A stretch of 64,000 nucleotides of DNA, from positions 20,299 to 84,298 of the forward strand of contig NZ_JAUZED010000003.1 of assembly GCF_030705415.1 (NCBI RefSeq). Direction: 5' to 3'. Below are positions 33,489 to 42,301 of the stretch, one piece after another. How positions within the stretch are numbered: the first letter of the stretch is position 1; every line of letters begins with the position of its first letter. Made by a program: the position numbers and the translations under genes. This stretch comes from Curtobacterium sp. A7_M15 (GTDB taxonomy: Bacteria > Actinomycetota > Actinomycetes > Actinomycetales > Microbacteriaceae). The notes under the pieces are model-generated. The model did no database searches. It was not told the DNA's origin and worked only from the letters and a program-made list of their open reading frames with translations.

Positions 33489-34208
33489 TCATTCCTGAGG
33501 ATCGTGAAGGTGACCGGTAGAGGTCAGCGATCCGCTGACCTCCTTACTGATTGGCGTCGACTGATCGGCTGCCGGGGACGAGCGGAGAGGATGGCCACTG
33601 ATCGGGTACGAGGTGATGAGCATCACGGCGATACCGCGCTGCGCGATCGTCCAGATCTCGTTGAACCATGCGTCGATCGGCCCGCCGTGGCGTTCGGGGG
33701 TTGTGACGACAAGAATGTCGACTCCGTCACGGAGCAACGCGAGCTCGCTCAGCAGGCGTATTCGTAGATGCGTTGGCACGTGCTGGATTTGGGTGTGCTC
33801 GAAGGGCTGCGCTCCGAGCGCCTCGAGTACCGTGCTGACGGCATCCGGGGAAGCGTGCTGATCTGCAAAGATCAGCTCCTCAGAGATGATCTGCCGGAGG
33901 GTGAGCACTGGAAAGGGTTCGGCAACGCCCGGGGTGTCCACCAGTGCGGATCGTGTTCGGACCGCGGCGCGGTCTTCGATTCCGTCGATGAGCAGTCGTC
34001 CTCGCTCTGCCACCATGCGACCTGCTGCGACCAGCGAGGCGATGACGGGTGTCTCCTCCGTCTCGACGAACGCCACGCCAGGTGCACCGGGCTGTGCCGT
34101 GGCAGACAGTGCCGGGAGGACGGCGCCTGGTCCGCTGCCGATTGCGAGGCCAGCTAATCGCAGCACCGGGGAGGTTGCACTGTCCGGTTTCGTCGCAGGA
34201 TTAGACAT
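33489..34208 (-). CDS. Degenerate ABC-ATPase-like protein, partner of YhgE
   Basis: 239 residues with the overall layout of an ABC-2 ATPase: an N-terminal beta region (VLRLAGLAIG), a section RGRLLIDGIEDRAAVRTRSA, a Q-loop-like area and ILVVTTPERHGGPIDAWFNE in the Walker B position. The Walker A glycine-rich loop with Lys is absent (VETEETPVIASL stands there) and the LSGGQ signature is not seen. It therefore probably cannot hydrolyse ATP. It sits 6 bases from the YhgE gene and 3 from aspD. In many actinobacteria YhgE genes have such a partner. Confidence 0.55.
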   Translation of the reverse strand: MSNPATKPDSATSPVLRLAGLAIGSGPGAVLPALSATAQPGAPGVAFVETEETPVIASLVAAGRMVAERGRLLIDGIEDRAAVRTRSALVDTPGVAEPFPVLTLRQIISEELIFADQHASPDAVSTVLEALGAQPFEHTQIQHVPTHLRIRLLSELALLRDGVDILVVTTPERHGGPIDAWFNEIWTIAQRGIAVMLITSYPISGHPLRSSPAADQSTPISKEVSGSLTSTGHLHDPQE

Positions 34209-34211
34209 CGG

Positions 34212-35885
34212 TCACGGCTGTTCATCCGCAGGGATCACCATGGGCTGCGTGAGCGAAGCATTCGATCGCTTCCACTCGTCGAGGTACTGCATCCCGACCG
34301 CGCGCAGGCTTTTGCCGATCTGGACGTAGTCGTCGTCACGGAGGTTCGCCAGCGACACGCGGACCGACCAAGCAGGACCTTCAAACCCTCCGCCATTGAG
34401 CAAGATGATGCCCGTCTGGTCGGCGAGCCGGAAGAGGATGTCCGTCGGCTCGTAGGTGTCTTGCAGGTACTGCGACAGCTCCGGACCCCACAGCCGCTCC
34501 GCGTAGGAGAGCATGTCGAGTTCGATGTAGTAGCCGACCCGGTTCGGGTCTTCCGGGAGTTCCACCTGCGCTCCGTCGAGGAGGAGGCGGAGACGGCGCT
34601 GGATCAGCCCCTGGGTTTCGTGCTTGTAGTGGTCGTCGGTGTCCAGGAGCGCATAGGCCGAGAACAGCAGCATCATGCATTGCTGCGGCAGCGAGAGCCC
34701 GGCGGTGTGATTCAGCGCGACCGATCGGCTGTCAGCGACCAATCGGTCGACGAACTTGATCGCCCGTGGGTTGAGCGACAGGGACCCGTATCGGCGGTCG
34801 AGTGCGGCCAGGTCGTCTTCGGGAAGTGCTGCGAGCTGCTCGTCAAAGATGTTGTCCTGGTTCACGGCGATGACTCCGAGGCGCCAGCCGGTGGCGCCGA
34901 AGTACTTGGAGTACGAGTACACGCCGATGGTGTTGCGTGGGATCTCGGACAGCAGCGACCGGAATCCGTCGATGAACGTGCCGTACACGTCGTCGGTAAC
35001 GATGACGAGGTTGGGGTTGTCGGTGCGGACGATGTCAGCGATCGCAGTCAGTGTCTCTTCCGCGATCCGCACTGAAGGCGGGTTGGTCGGATTGACGACA
35101 AACACGGCTCGGATAGACGGGTCACGGAGCTTCTCGAGTTCCTCGTCAGGGTATTGCCAGAGGTGCACACCGTTGGCGTCCACTGCGGTGGCGTGCAGGT
35201 GTGTGACGTCGAAGGCGTAGTCGTCCAGCTCGGGGATCTCTAGGTAGGGAGTGAAGATCGGGGTCATCAGGGCGACCTTGTCGCCCTTGTGCATCAGCCG
35301 GTTCTCCAGCAGCGTGTCGAAGATGTAGCACATGGCTGCGGTGCCGCCTTCGACGGCGAAGAGGTCGTAGGGGCTGTCTGGTTCGATTCGGTTGCACATC
35401 TCCTGCACGAGGTAGCGGTGCACGATTTGTTCTGTGTGGTGGAGCATCCGGTCCGGCTCCGGGTAGTGGTCACCCATGATGGAGTCGGCGAGTTCCCAGA
35501 CGAACGAGTCGGGTGTGAAACCGAGTTCATCGACGCCGTAGCGGAGTGTGCGCTGCAGGAGGTCGATACCGGGCTCTCCGTCATGCTCCGTCAACCAGGT
35601 GTCGAAGCGGTCAGCAATGCCGTCCTTCTCGGGGACTCCGATGAGCTCTGGGTCCCATTCGGCGTTCTCGCGTGACACGGTCAGTGCGAACTGGCCCAGG
35701 GCGAAGAACGCTGCACGGGGGGTCGGAGCGATGAAGTTCGGGTTGCCGCGTCCGGCGTTGAGCATCTGGAACGCGGTGCGGGATTCGTGCTCGCCCGCGA
35801 TCTGTTGGAGTTCGGCCTTGAGTTCGAACGGTGAGAGGGTCTCGAAGCGTGCGATCTGGTCGCGGGACACACTGGCGATGGGCAT
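34212..35885 (-). CDS. aspD: Bifunctional aspartate transaminase / aspartate 4-decarboxylase
   Basis: 557 residues, typical length for AspD and longer than ordinary transaminases. PLP-binding lysine in YSYSKYFGATGWRLGV; substrate/cofactor residues in AVEGGTAAMCYIF, VVNPTNPPSVRI and VTDDVYGTF. AspD converts L-aspartate to L-alanine and CO2, consuming a proton in the cytoplasm. It is encoded 21 bases after aspT, the exchanger that brings in aspartate and takes out alanine; the pair is a known proton-motive metabolic cycle. Confidence 0.92.
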   Translation of the reverse strand: MPIASVSRDQIARFETLSPFELKAELQQIAGEHESRTAFQMLNAGRGNPNFIAPTPRAAFFALGQFALTVSRENAEWDPELIGVPEKDGIADRFDTWLTEHDGEPGIDLLQRTLRYGVDELGFTPDSFVWELADSIMGDHYPEPDRMLHHTEQIVHRYLVQEMCNRIEPDSPYDLFAVEGGTAAMCYIFDTLLENRLMHKGDKVALMTPIFTPYLEIPELDDYAFDVTHLHATAVDANGVHLWQYPDEELEKLRDPSIRAVFVVNPTNPPSVRIAEETLTAIADIVRTDNPNLVIVTDDVYGTFIDGFRSLLSEIPRNTIGVYSYSKYFGATGWRLGVIAVNQDNIFDEQLAALPEDDLAALDRRYGSLSLNPRAIKFVDRLVADSRSVALNHTAGLSLPQQCMMLLFSAYALLDTDDHYKHETQGLIQRRLRLLLDGAQVELPEDPNRVGYYIELDMLSYAERLWGPELSQYLQDTYEPTDILFRLADQTGIILLNGGGFEGPAWSVRVSLANLRDDDYVQIGKSLRAVGMQYLDEWKRSNASLTQPMVIPADEQP

Positions 35886-35906
35886 GACGTTTCTCCTGAC
35901 GAGGTG

Positions 35907-37613
35907 TTAATGAGCCATCACGGCGACGACGACGGCGCCGCCGATGCTGAGCACGATGTTGCCGATGGCATACGGGACGGTGAATCCGAGCAGCGGAATG
36001 CTGCTCTTCGCGGTTTCCTGCAGTGTTCCGACTGCTGCGGTCGTGGTTTGGGCGCCGGTGAGCATGCCGAGGATGAGTACCGGGTCGGTCGATCGGAATG
36101 CGAATCGGCCGACGAAGGTCATCACGATCAGCGGCACGAGCGTCACGGCGACGCCGGCAAGGAAGAGTTGCAGACCGTATTGGCGGAGGCCGTCGACGAA
36201 GCCCGGGCCGGCGTTGATGCCGACGACTGCGACGAATGCGGTCAGCCCGACGGTCTCGAAGAACCATTGGGCTCCGGCGGGGACGTGCCCGAAAGTGGGG
36301 CTCTTGGATCGCCGCCAGCCGAGGATCAGTCCGACGATCAAGGCGCCAACGCTGGTCGTCAGCGACAGCGGTACGTTCCCGATGGTGATGGCGGGAACTC
36401 CGATGATGGCGCCGACGGTGATGCCGAGAGCGACGGTGATCATGTCAGTCTTCGGGTCTGTTCGCTCCGGGAAGCCGACGTACTTGATTCCCTGTTCCAG
36501 GAGCGGCAGGGGTCCTTGTGCTCGGAGTTCGTCGCCAGCGTGAACGGTTGTCTCCGTACCGAATGGAACGTCCTGACCACCACGAGTGATGCTGCGCAGG
36601 AAGATCCGCCGCGCGCGTGGATCCTGCCGCAGCTGCCCGACGGTCTGCCCGTCCAGCTCGCGATTGGTCAGGACAACGGTGAGTTCCTCGATCGGGAAGT
36701 CCAGCAGTGCCTGATCGTCGACCTCATCTGCGACCGTGTCGAGGTGGTCTTCGATGAGCCCCGTCTGGTGCCCGGACACGACGACGGTGTCGCCGGGCTC
36801 TACTGGGTCGGTCAGCGTCGGCTCGATGATCGTGCCGTCGCGGCGGATGCGGGCGACGAATAGCGCCACGCCCGAGCGTCGCTGTGCTTCCGCCTCGAAG
36901 GCGGACACCGTGGTCGCGACGAAACTGTCATGCAGTCGGTAGGCACGGCGCACCACTTGCTGGTAGGCGCTGGTGACGTCGGGGTTCTTGTCGTGCACCC
37001 CGAGCTTGGTCTCCAGCGCTTTCGCGGCGGCAGGCAGGTCTTTGATGCCGAGGAAGCGTGGAGCCAACAGGGAAACGTAGAGCGCTGCGCCGACCGTGCC
37101 GAAGATGTAGGTGACGGCGTAGGCGACGGGAACGAGATCGCTCCACGTCTGTGCGGTCTCCTTGCTGATTGGCAGTCCTGCGATGGAGTCCTGCGCAACA
37201 CCGATGATGGACGACTGCGTCAGTCCCCCGCCGGCGAGACCGGCTGCAAGTCCAGGGTTGTATCCGAGCGTAGTGCTGATCCCGATGGCCGTACCGAAGC
37301 CGACGATCGCCAGCAGCAGCGCGAACAGCGCCTGCGGCAGGCCCGACCCCTTCAAGCCGGCCACGAACTGGGGGCCGAGCTTGTAGCCGAGCGAGAAGAG
37401 GAACAGCAGGAAGAAGATCTGCTTCACAACAGGATCGACGTTGAGATCCGGGCCCAGCATGGCCCCGATGACAACGCCGGCCAGGAGAGTGCCGGTGACC
37501 GACCCCAGGCCGATGCCCTTGTAGCTGAACTTGCCGACGAAGAATCCAATGCCGAGCGCGAGGAATACCGCGATCTCGGGGTGCTCAGTTAATACCGAAC
37601 CGATCCAGTGCAT
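35907..37613 (-). CDS. aspT: Aspartate:alanine antiporter
   Basis: 568 residues of the AAEx family: two blocks of about five helices (LGIGFFVGKFSYKGIGLGSV, GLAAGLAGGGLTQSSIIGVA; then PTFGHVPAGAQWFFETVGLT, GAQTTTAAVGTLQE) around a central cytoplasmic region with two TrkA-C-like domains (IIEPTLTDPVEPGDTVVVSG). Exchanges external aspartate for internal alanine; as the exchange moves negative charge inward, it adds to membrane potential. Followed by aspD. Confidence 0.92.
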   Translation of the reverse strand: MHWIGSVLTEHPEIAVFLALGIGFFVGKFSYKGIGLGSVTGTLLAGVVIGAMLGPDLNVDPVVKQIFFLLFLFSLGYKLGPQFVAGLKGSGLPQALFALLLAIVGFGTAIGISTTLGYNPGLAAGLAGGGLTQSSIIGVAQDSIAGLPISKETAQTWSDLVPVAYAVTYIFGTVGAALYVSLLAPRFLGIKDLPAAAKALETKLGVHDKNPDVTSAYQQVVRRAYRLHDSFVATTVSAFEAEAQRRSGVALFVARIRRDGTIIEPTLTDPVEPGDTVVVSGHQTGLIEDHLDTVADEVDDQALLDFPIEELTVVLTNRELDGQTVGQLRQDPRARRIFLRSITRGGQDVPFGTETTVHAGDELRAQGPLPLLEQGIKYVGFPERTDPKTDMITVALGITVGAIIGVPAITIGNVPLSLTTSVGALIVGLILGWRRSKSPTFGHVPAGAQWFFETVGLTAFVAVVGINAGPGFVDGLRQYGLQLFLAGVAVTLVPLIVMTFVGRFAFRSTDPVLILGMLTGAQTTTAAVGTLQETAKSSIPLLGFTVPYAIGNIVLSIGGAVVVAVMAH

Positions 37614-37670
37614 GAGGTTTCCCTTCTCGAACCGTGAACTGGTGAGGGCCGCGCGGCGGCATGCGGTAGG

Positions 37671-38270
37671 TCAGCTGTGGTGTGAGAACTTTGCACGCAA
37701 TGTCTCGATGCGTTCGGCGCGGGTGCGTTGACGCGCCTCATGGCGTTCTTCCCGGGCCGCTTTCCGCGCAGCATCTGCCGCGGCTTCGGCAGCCGCTTGC
37801 TGCTGCTCGAGTTCGCTGAGGACGTCCTCGACGGGTCGGCGGAGGATGTTCCCATTGCGCTCGCGAACGAATCCGTTGAGGACGGCGGTGTCTTCTTCGC
37901 GGGTCTCTGCGACGACGGCGTTTGTTCCGGGGGCCACGAGACGACTGAACTTTGTCAGCGCATCATCGCCGGCGTCGAGGCGGTCGGCATCGAAGAGCGC
38001 GCCGGTCGCGGCACCTGCGGTTGCCCCCAACAGAATCCCGATGGGGCCGCCCAGAACGCCAACGAGCATGCCGATCAGAGAGCCGCCGAGCGCAGCGTTG
38101 CCGGTGACATCGTCTTCCGCGTCGATGAGCCGGACTTGGCCGTCGGCGCTGCGCTCGAGGATGCCGGCAGACTGCACGCCCAGTTCCCCCGAACTTTCTC
38201 GCAGCTTCGCCAGCGCCTCGAATGAGGCGTTCTGGTCGGGGAAGGTCAAGGCAACAACGTATTCGTTCAT
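37671..38270 (-). CDS. DUF1269-type membrane/stress protein
   Basis: 199 residues from ATG 38270 (AAAGGG upstream). N-terminal ferredoxin-like part (EYVVALTFPDQNASFEALAK), a glycine-rich hydrophobic centre (GGSLIGMLVGVLGGPIGILLG) and a long C-terminal Ala/Arg/Glu coiled coil (EQQQAAAEAAADAARKAARE). DUF1269 proteins are stress-linked, function unknown. Lies 57 bases before aspT on the same strand. Confidence 0.75.
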   Translation of the reverse strand: MNEYVVALTFPDQNASFEALAKLRESSGELGVQSAGILERSADGQVRLIDAEDDVTGNAALGGSLIGMLVGVLGGPIGILLGATAGAATGALFDADRLDAGDDALTKFSRLVAPGTNAVVAETREEDTAVLNGFVRERNGNILRRPVEDVLSELEQQQAAAEAAADAARKAAREERHEARQRTRAERIETLRAKFSHHS

Positions 38271-38298
38271 GATGAACCCTTTCGCGTGACTGGTTTGT

Positions 38299-38991
38299 TT
38301 ACGGTTTGCTGTCTGTTTGCGTGGCCGTGTTGGCGTGCGCATGATTGGTTCGATGGTCGACAATTGGCCGCACGAGGCGTTGTGTAAAGAAGTCGATGAG
38401 CGGTCCAGAAAAGAAGGCTGTGACGATGGTGCCTACCCCCACGGGACCCCCAGTTGCAATTGCGATGAGCAAGAACACGATGTCCTGCATCATGCGCACT
38501 GGTCGATAGCGCCAACCGGTGTGATCCACGATTACGGGCGCGACGGCGTCGTACGGTGAGGCGCCCAGGCCAGCACCGAGGTACAGCGCCGCCCCGAACG
38601 CGAACACCAGGATCGCCGCGACGAAGATCGCCAGTCGAGCGATGTCATTGTTCGCACTGGTGAGCACCGGGTGCAGGAGCGCAGACCACCACTGCACCAG
38701 GAACCCCACCAGTACCGCGTTGAGAACAGTGCCGAGGCCGAGGCGAGACCTCCCGGTAAGGACGACGATCAAGAACAGCACCCCGTTGGAGGCGAGCTGG
38801 CAGAGCCCGAGGGTGAGGCCTACGTGATGCGCTATGCCGATGTTGGCCGCGGTGTAGGGATCGAGTCCAGATCCGTTCTCACGGAGCGTCGCGGATCCAA
38901 GGCTCAGCACCACGACTCCGACGACTGCCGTGCAGACAGCGATACCTCGCACCGGCCCCCCGAGAGGTGCCGCGGCAGGGGAGGTCGTCAT
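38299..38991 (-). CDS. YczE/YitT-family membrane protein
   Basis: 230 residues from ATG 38991. Five to six helices with the conserved NDIARLAIFVAAIL, LGAGLGASPYDAVAPVI and the C-terminal GPLIDFFTQRL of the YczE group. YczE-type proteins are membrane proteins of uncertain role, often beside regulators. Twenty-eight bases before the DUF1269 gene, so probably in the same operon. A longer frame to 39066 has no supporting ribosome binding site. Confidence 0.8.
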   Translation of the reverse strand: MTTSPAAAPLGGPVRGIAVCTAVVGVVVLSLGSATLRENGSGLDPYTAANIGIAHHVGLTLGLCQLASNGVLFLIVVLTGRSRLGLGTVLNAVLVGFLVQWWSALLHPVLTSANNDIARLAIFVAAILVFAFGAALYLGAGLGASPYDAVAPVIVDHTGWRYRPVRMMQDIVFLLIAIATGGPVGVGTIVTAFFSGPLIDFFTQRLVRPIVDHRTNHAHANTATQTDSKP

Positions 38992-39010
38992 GATCAGCGT
39001 GAAGGTGGAG

Positions 39011-39214
39011 TCAGCAACCGCAGCCGAAATTGTGGCGTTGGAACGGCTGTGCGATCGGCATGGCAAGTTCGGCCAGGTTCTGACAGAAGGGTGAGTAAGT
39101 CAGATGTTGGTTCAGCGTGGATCGCGTGCCCCAACCTGCAGCGGTCACATTGGACACCCGCAGTCGCGCTTCAAAAGTCCGAGGCGCCTGCCGACTCAAG
39201 TACCGAGATTGCAT
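39011..39214 (-). CDS. Candidate small protein with strong ribosome binding site
   Basis: 67 residues from ATG 39214, preceded by GGGGAGGGG five bases before the start, one of the best sites in the window. Sequence is basic in the N-terminal half (MQSRYLSRQAPRTFEARLRV) and ends HNFGCGC. No similarity recognised. It lies between the AraC-type repeat and the yczE-like gene and would be the first gene of the aspartate operon. It could be a leader peptide or chance. Confidence 0.4.
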   Translation of the reverse strand: MQSRYLSRQAPRTFEARLRVSNVTAAGWGTRSTLNQHLTYSPFCQNLAELAMPIAQPFQRHNFGCGC

Positions 39215-39390
39215 GGTTTCCCCTCCCCAGTTACCGCAAGTACCATGATCCGAGGAGCTGACGGCGCGCGTTTTTGCAACGTCACGAAACACACCTGTTC
39301 GCATGCACGGAGTACCTGATTTGCGATGGATCTACTCAAAGACCCGCTTAAGGTCACCGTCGCTCAGGAACGATAGAAACGAAAGGCGCA

Positions 39391-39426
39391 TGTCGCGAAT
39401 TTGCATAGCGCTGTCGCAAACTTGCA
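39391..39426 (-). promoter_or_regulatory. Tandem 15-bp repeat, candidate AraC-family operator
   Basis: TGTCGCGAATTTGCA (39391-39405) and TGTCGCAAACTTGCA (39412-39426) are direct repeats with two mismatches and a centre-to-centre period of exactly 21 bp, two helical turns, the spacing at which AraC-family proteins bind half-sites. It lies 13 bases beyond the 3' end of the AraC-family gene and upstream of the minus-strand yczE-aspTD run. Confidence 0.55.
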
Positions 39427-39439
39427 CTGTGGAGGCGTC

Positions 39440-40357
39440 TCAGCGGGGAGTGAAGGCGGACGGGAGCACCCCGTACCGGCGCCGGAAGGCAACGCGGAGC
39501 TCATGTGTCGACCGGAATCCTGATCGACAAGCGACCTCGTCGAGCCGCATCGGAACCGCTCCGGCAAGGAGCAAAGCAGCGCTGTCCGCGCGGCAGTTGG
39601 CAAGTACCACTGCAACGCTCAGATCAGCGGCGGCGAAGGCTCGCTGGAGATGACGGAGCGAGACGCTCAATGCTTCCGCTACGAGCTGCGGCGTCAGCTC
39701 CTGATCGCGGTGGTACGCCCTCATGTGCGAGGTTGCCTGCAAGAGCAGGCCGGCTGCGAACTCAGTGCTGCCGTTCGTGGCGATCCGTTCCGCCAGAAGC
39801 GCACCAACGAGTAGGTCGTCGAGCGCTCGATCGGTGGCAAGGACATCGATCGCGCTCATCGACGACGGCGGGGGCGCGTCGAGAAGCGCCGCGGCGAACA
39901 GACGCAGCGGGATGGCTGAATGTGCCGACAGAAGTCCGAATTCGCGGCGCTGTAGACGCACGCCACGGCTAGCGAGGCGGCTTGCTGTCACCGCGATGTC
40001 GATACCCTGCACGGGTTGGGAGCACTCGATGGAAATCGTTTCCCAGCTCGGCAGCACGTAGGGCACCGGCGCTACTGAGCTGAGCGGTACCTGATCGATC
40101 TCGATCGCGAAGCTGCCTCGCAGAACGAACCCGATGTGCAGGACGTCCGCTGACTGAGACCGCAACGAGGTCGTCTTGAAGGGCGACAGCCGGTTGATGG
40201 ACACCGTCGCGGTTCCGATGCGTCTCGATCGTGAACGCACCTTAAAGTCTTGGTCCTCGCTCACAAGAAACGGCTGCAGCGCATGACCTTCGAAGTCATC
40301 GGCCAGCTGATTTCGGAAAGCGTTCCGAAACTCCTCCGTTGACAGCTCTCGCCACAT
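39440..40357 (-). CDS. AraC-family transcriptional regulator
   Basis: 305 residues from ATG 40357. N-terminal cupin-like AraC-binding domain (VLHIGFVLRGSFAIEIDQV) and a C-terminal double helix-turn-helix (ELTPQLVAEALSVSLRHLQR, then MRLDEVACRSGFRSTHELRV) ending GVLPSAFTPR. Same strand as the aspartate operon downstream; the 21-bp-period repeat in between suggests it controls that operon. Effector unknown. Confidence 0.85.
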   Translation of the reverse strand: MWRELSTEEFRNAFRNQLADDFEGHALQPFLVSEDQDFKVRSRSRRIGTATVSINRLSPFKTTSLRSQSADVLHIGFVLRGSFAIEIDQVPLSSVAPVPYVLPSWETISIECSQPVQGIDIAVTASRLASRGVRLQRREFGLLSAHSAIPLRLFAAALLDAPPPSSMSAIDVLATDRALDDLLVGALLAERIATNGSTEFAAGLLLQATSHMRAYHRDQELTPQLVAEALSVSLRHLQRAFAAADLSVAVVLANCRADSAALLLAGAVPMRLDEVACRSGFRSTHELRVAFRRRYGVLPSAFTPR

Positions 40358-40518
40358 GGGCACCCCTGATCTCGACGCGAGCGAGTAGCAACCGCTGGTT
40401 GACGCGTCGAGGCATCCTCGCTGTTTCCCTCTCAAGGATGCCTGTTCTCCGCACCTAACTCACAGCAAACTGGCGCGCCGCGTCACTTTTGCGAGGGGTG
40501 GCCACCTGCTTCGCATGT

Positions 40519-40540
40519 CCGATAGCCGGTCGGCTATCGG
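40519..40540. repeat. Perfect inverted repeat after TetR gene (copy 1)
   Basis: CCGATAGCCG-GT-CGGCTATCGG: 10-bp perfect arms with a 2-bp centre, five bases past the TetR stop codon. A 23-bp near copy (three mismatches) lies at 43675-43697, beyond the decarboxylase operon. It could be a bidirectional terminator or an element boundary. Confidence 0.6.
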
Positions 40541-40544
40541 GACG

Positions 40545-41180
40545 CTATCGCGGTGAACCTGTTCGTACCTCGAGGACGTCTCGAACGTCTTGGATGAACC
40601 CTGCGGTGTCGTCGAGGCCGAAGGCGGCTCGTTGCAGCACGAAGCCGTGGAGGAGTGCCATGACAACGCGGGTGCTCCGATCAGCATCCAGTTCGGTGGG
40701 CACGGTGCCGGCTGCTTGTCCTTGCCGCAGCGCTGTGCTCATGCGGCTGCGGACGGCTTCGAACCCTTGGTTGGCTGTGTCACGGAGCTCGTCATTGCGA
40801 AGCAGCTCGGCCCATGCTTGCACCGCGCATCGAAGAAGCTCCCCGGGGGGGATCACCACTCCGGCCGCGTCTCGTTCCGTTGAACGCTCCATCGGTTCAA
40901 CTGCGGCGGTGACCAGGTCGTCGATCCCTGCTGGCTGATCCAGCTCCAAAAGACGCAGGACGGGCTCGAAGATCATCCGGAACGCATCGCCAGCGATTTC
41001 GAGGATGATCTCCTCTTTGCTCGTGAAGTAGCGGTACGTCGCGCCGGTGGACAGGCCTGCTGCCGCGGCGATGTCGGGCATGGAGGTCTGATGAAAGCCG
41101 TCGCGGGAGAAGCAGTGTCGCGCAGCCGCGACGATGACGGCGCGGTTGGCGTCTCGTCGCGCTTGGGTGATCTTCGGCAT
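40545..41180 (-). CDS. TetR-family regulator
   Basis: 211 residues from ATG 41180. N-terminal helix-turn-helix IVAAARHCFSRDGFHQTSMP continuing IAAAAGLSTGATYRYFTSKEE; the rest is the all-helical ligand domain. Divergent from the decarboxylase/amidohydrolase operon, with a palindrome over that operon's promoter, so a local repressor lifted by an aromatic substrate is likely. Confidence 0.88.
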   Translation of the reverse strand: MPKITQARRDANRAVIVAAARHCFSRDGFHQTSMPDIAAAAGLSTGATYRYFTSKEEIILEIAGDAFRMIFEPVLRLLELDQPAGIDDLVTAAVEPMERSTERDAAGVVIPPGELLRCAVQAWAELLRNDELRDTANQGFEAVRSRMSTALRQGQAAGTVPTELDADRSTRVVMALLHGFVLQRAAFGLDDTAGFIQDVRDVLEVRTGSPR

Positions 41181-41216
41181 CTCTCGTCTCCGATCCAAAA
41201 TGAATACCCGTTCGTC

Positions 41217-41267
41217 TTGACAGGCGTTTGTTAGGGGCCCATTCTAACCGTGAATGATCGTTCACGG
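41217..41267 (+). promoter_or_regulatory. Promoter and TetR operator of the aromatic operon
   Basis: TTGACA (41217-41222), 18-base spacer and ATTCTA (41241-41246) form a good sigma-70-type promoter. Directly downstream CCGTGAATGATCGTTCACGG (41248-41267) is a 20-bp palindrome with one mismatched pair, the right size for a TetR dimer and placed to block initiation. Confidence 0.65.
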
Positions 41268-41305
41268 ATGCGATCTGATGGCAGCAACTCAGAGGAGACG
41301 AACCC

Positions 41306-42301
41306 ATGACCAACCGCACTCTGCGCGTCGGCGGCTACCGCTACGAGCACACCGAGGCCCTTTTCGACGGCCGCGTCACCATCGATGGTGTCGATGCCAC
41401 GTTCGACTCCTCCCCGCTGATCTCGGACACGTTCTACAAGATGGCGCAGGGGCAGTACGACGTCGCCGAGTACGGACTGACGTACTTCCTGCGCAGCTGG
41501 GACACCGAGGAGTCCCCGTTCCTGGCCCTGCCGATCTTCCCGAACCGGAACTTCCGCCACTCGGCCATTTACGTCAACGTCGACGCGGGCATCACCAAGC
41601 CCGAGGATCTCGTCGGCAAGACCATCGGCGAGTTCGCGCTGTACGGCCACGATGCCGGCGTGTGGCCAAAGGGCATCCTCTCCGACGACTTCGGAGTCGA
41701 CCCGGCGTCGTGCAAGTGGGTCATCGGTGGTACCGATTTCCCGATCCCGTCCTTCGGTTGGATCCCGCAGCCGGTCCCGGAGGGCGTCGATGTTCGACAT
41801 GCAGCCGATGGGCAGACGCTGTCCTCGATGCTGGAGTCCGGTGAGATCGACGCGCTGATCTCGGTCGATGTGCCCAAGGCCGTCCTGGAGGGCTCGACGA
41901 AAATCCGCCGGCTGTTCCCGGATTACGAGGCCGTGGAGCGTGACTACTACGCCCGCACCGGCATCTTCCCCATGATGCACGTCATCGCCATCCGTAAGGA
42001 GCTCGCCCAGGAACCCGGGCTCGTGGAAGCGATTTACAAGGCGTACCTGGCGGCGAAAGACCAGGTTGAGGACCACTACCGCAGCAACGCCGCCAAGCAG
42101 CACATGTCCGTGATCACCCCCTGGTTCAGCCAGCTGTTCGCCGAGAACCGCGCCCTCCTCGGCGAGGACTGGTGGCCCTACGGGCTCGAGAAGAACCGCA
42201 CGGCCGTGGACACGTTCCTCCGATACCACTACGAGCAGGGCCTGTCGAAGTCCCTCCTGACCAGCGAGGACATCTTCGTCCCCGCGCTCCAGCAGTCATG
42301 A
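41306..42301 (+). CDS. 4,5-dihydroxyphthalate decarboxylase-like protein
   Basis: 331 residues, ATG after GAGGAG. Periplasmic-binding-protein-like fold without a signal peptide: LRVGGYRYEHTEALFDGRVT, VAEYGLTYFLRS, LPIFPNRNFRHSAIYVN and GEFALYGHDAGVWPKGIL are the conserved blocks of the DHP decarboxylase group, which includes phthalate-pathway enzymes. Stop overlaps the start of the amidohydrolase gene (ATGA). The substrate is probably a dihydroxylated aromatic acid. Confidence 0.85.
   Translation: MTNRTLRVGGYRYEHTEALFDGRVTIDGVDATFDSSPLISDTFYKMAQGQYDVAEYGLTYFLRSWDTEESPFLALPIFPNRNFRHSAIYVNVDAGITKPEDLVGKTIGEFALYGHDAGVWPKGILSDDFGVDPASCKWVIGGTDFPIPSFGWIPQPVPEGVDVRHAADGQTLSSMLESGEIDALISVDVPKAVLEGSTKIRRLFPDYEAVERDYYARTGIFPMMHVIAIRKELAQEPGLVEAIYKAYLAAKDQVEDHYRSNAAKQHMSVITPWFSQLFAENRALLGEDWWPYGLEKNRTAVDTFLRYHYEQGLSKSLLTSEDIFVPALQQS

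Noticed and set aside
39067..39440. Extended N-terminus of the YczE-like protein into this region
   Set aside because: The extra residues are polar and unlike the family, and no ribosome binding site precedes them.
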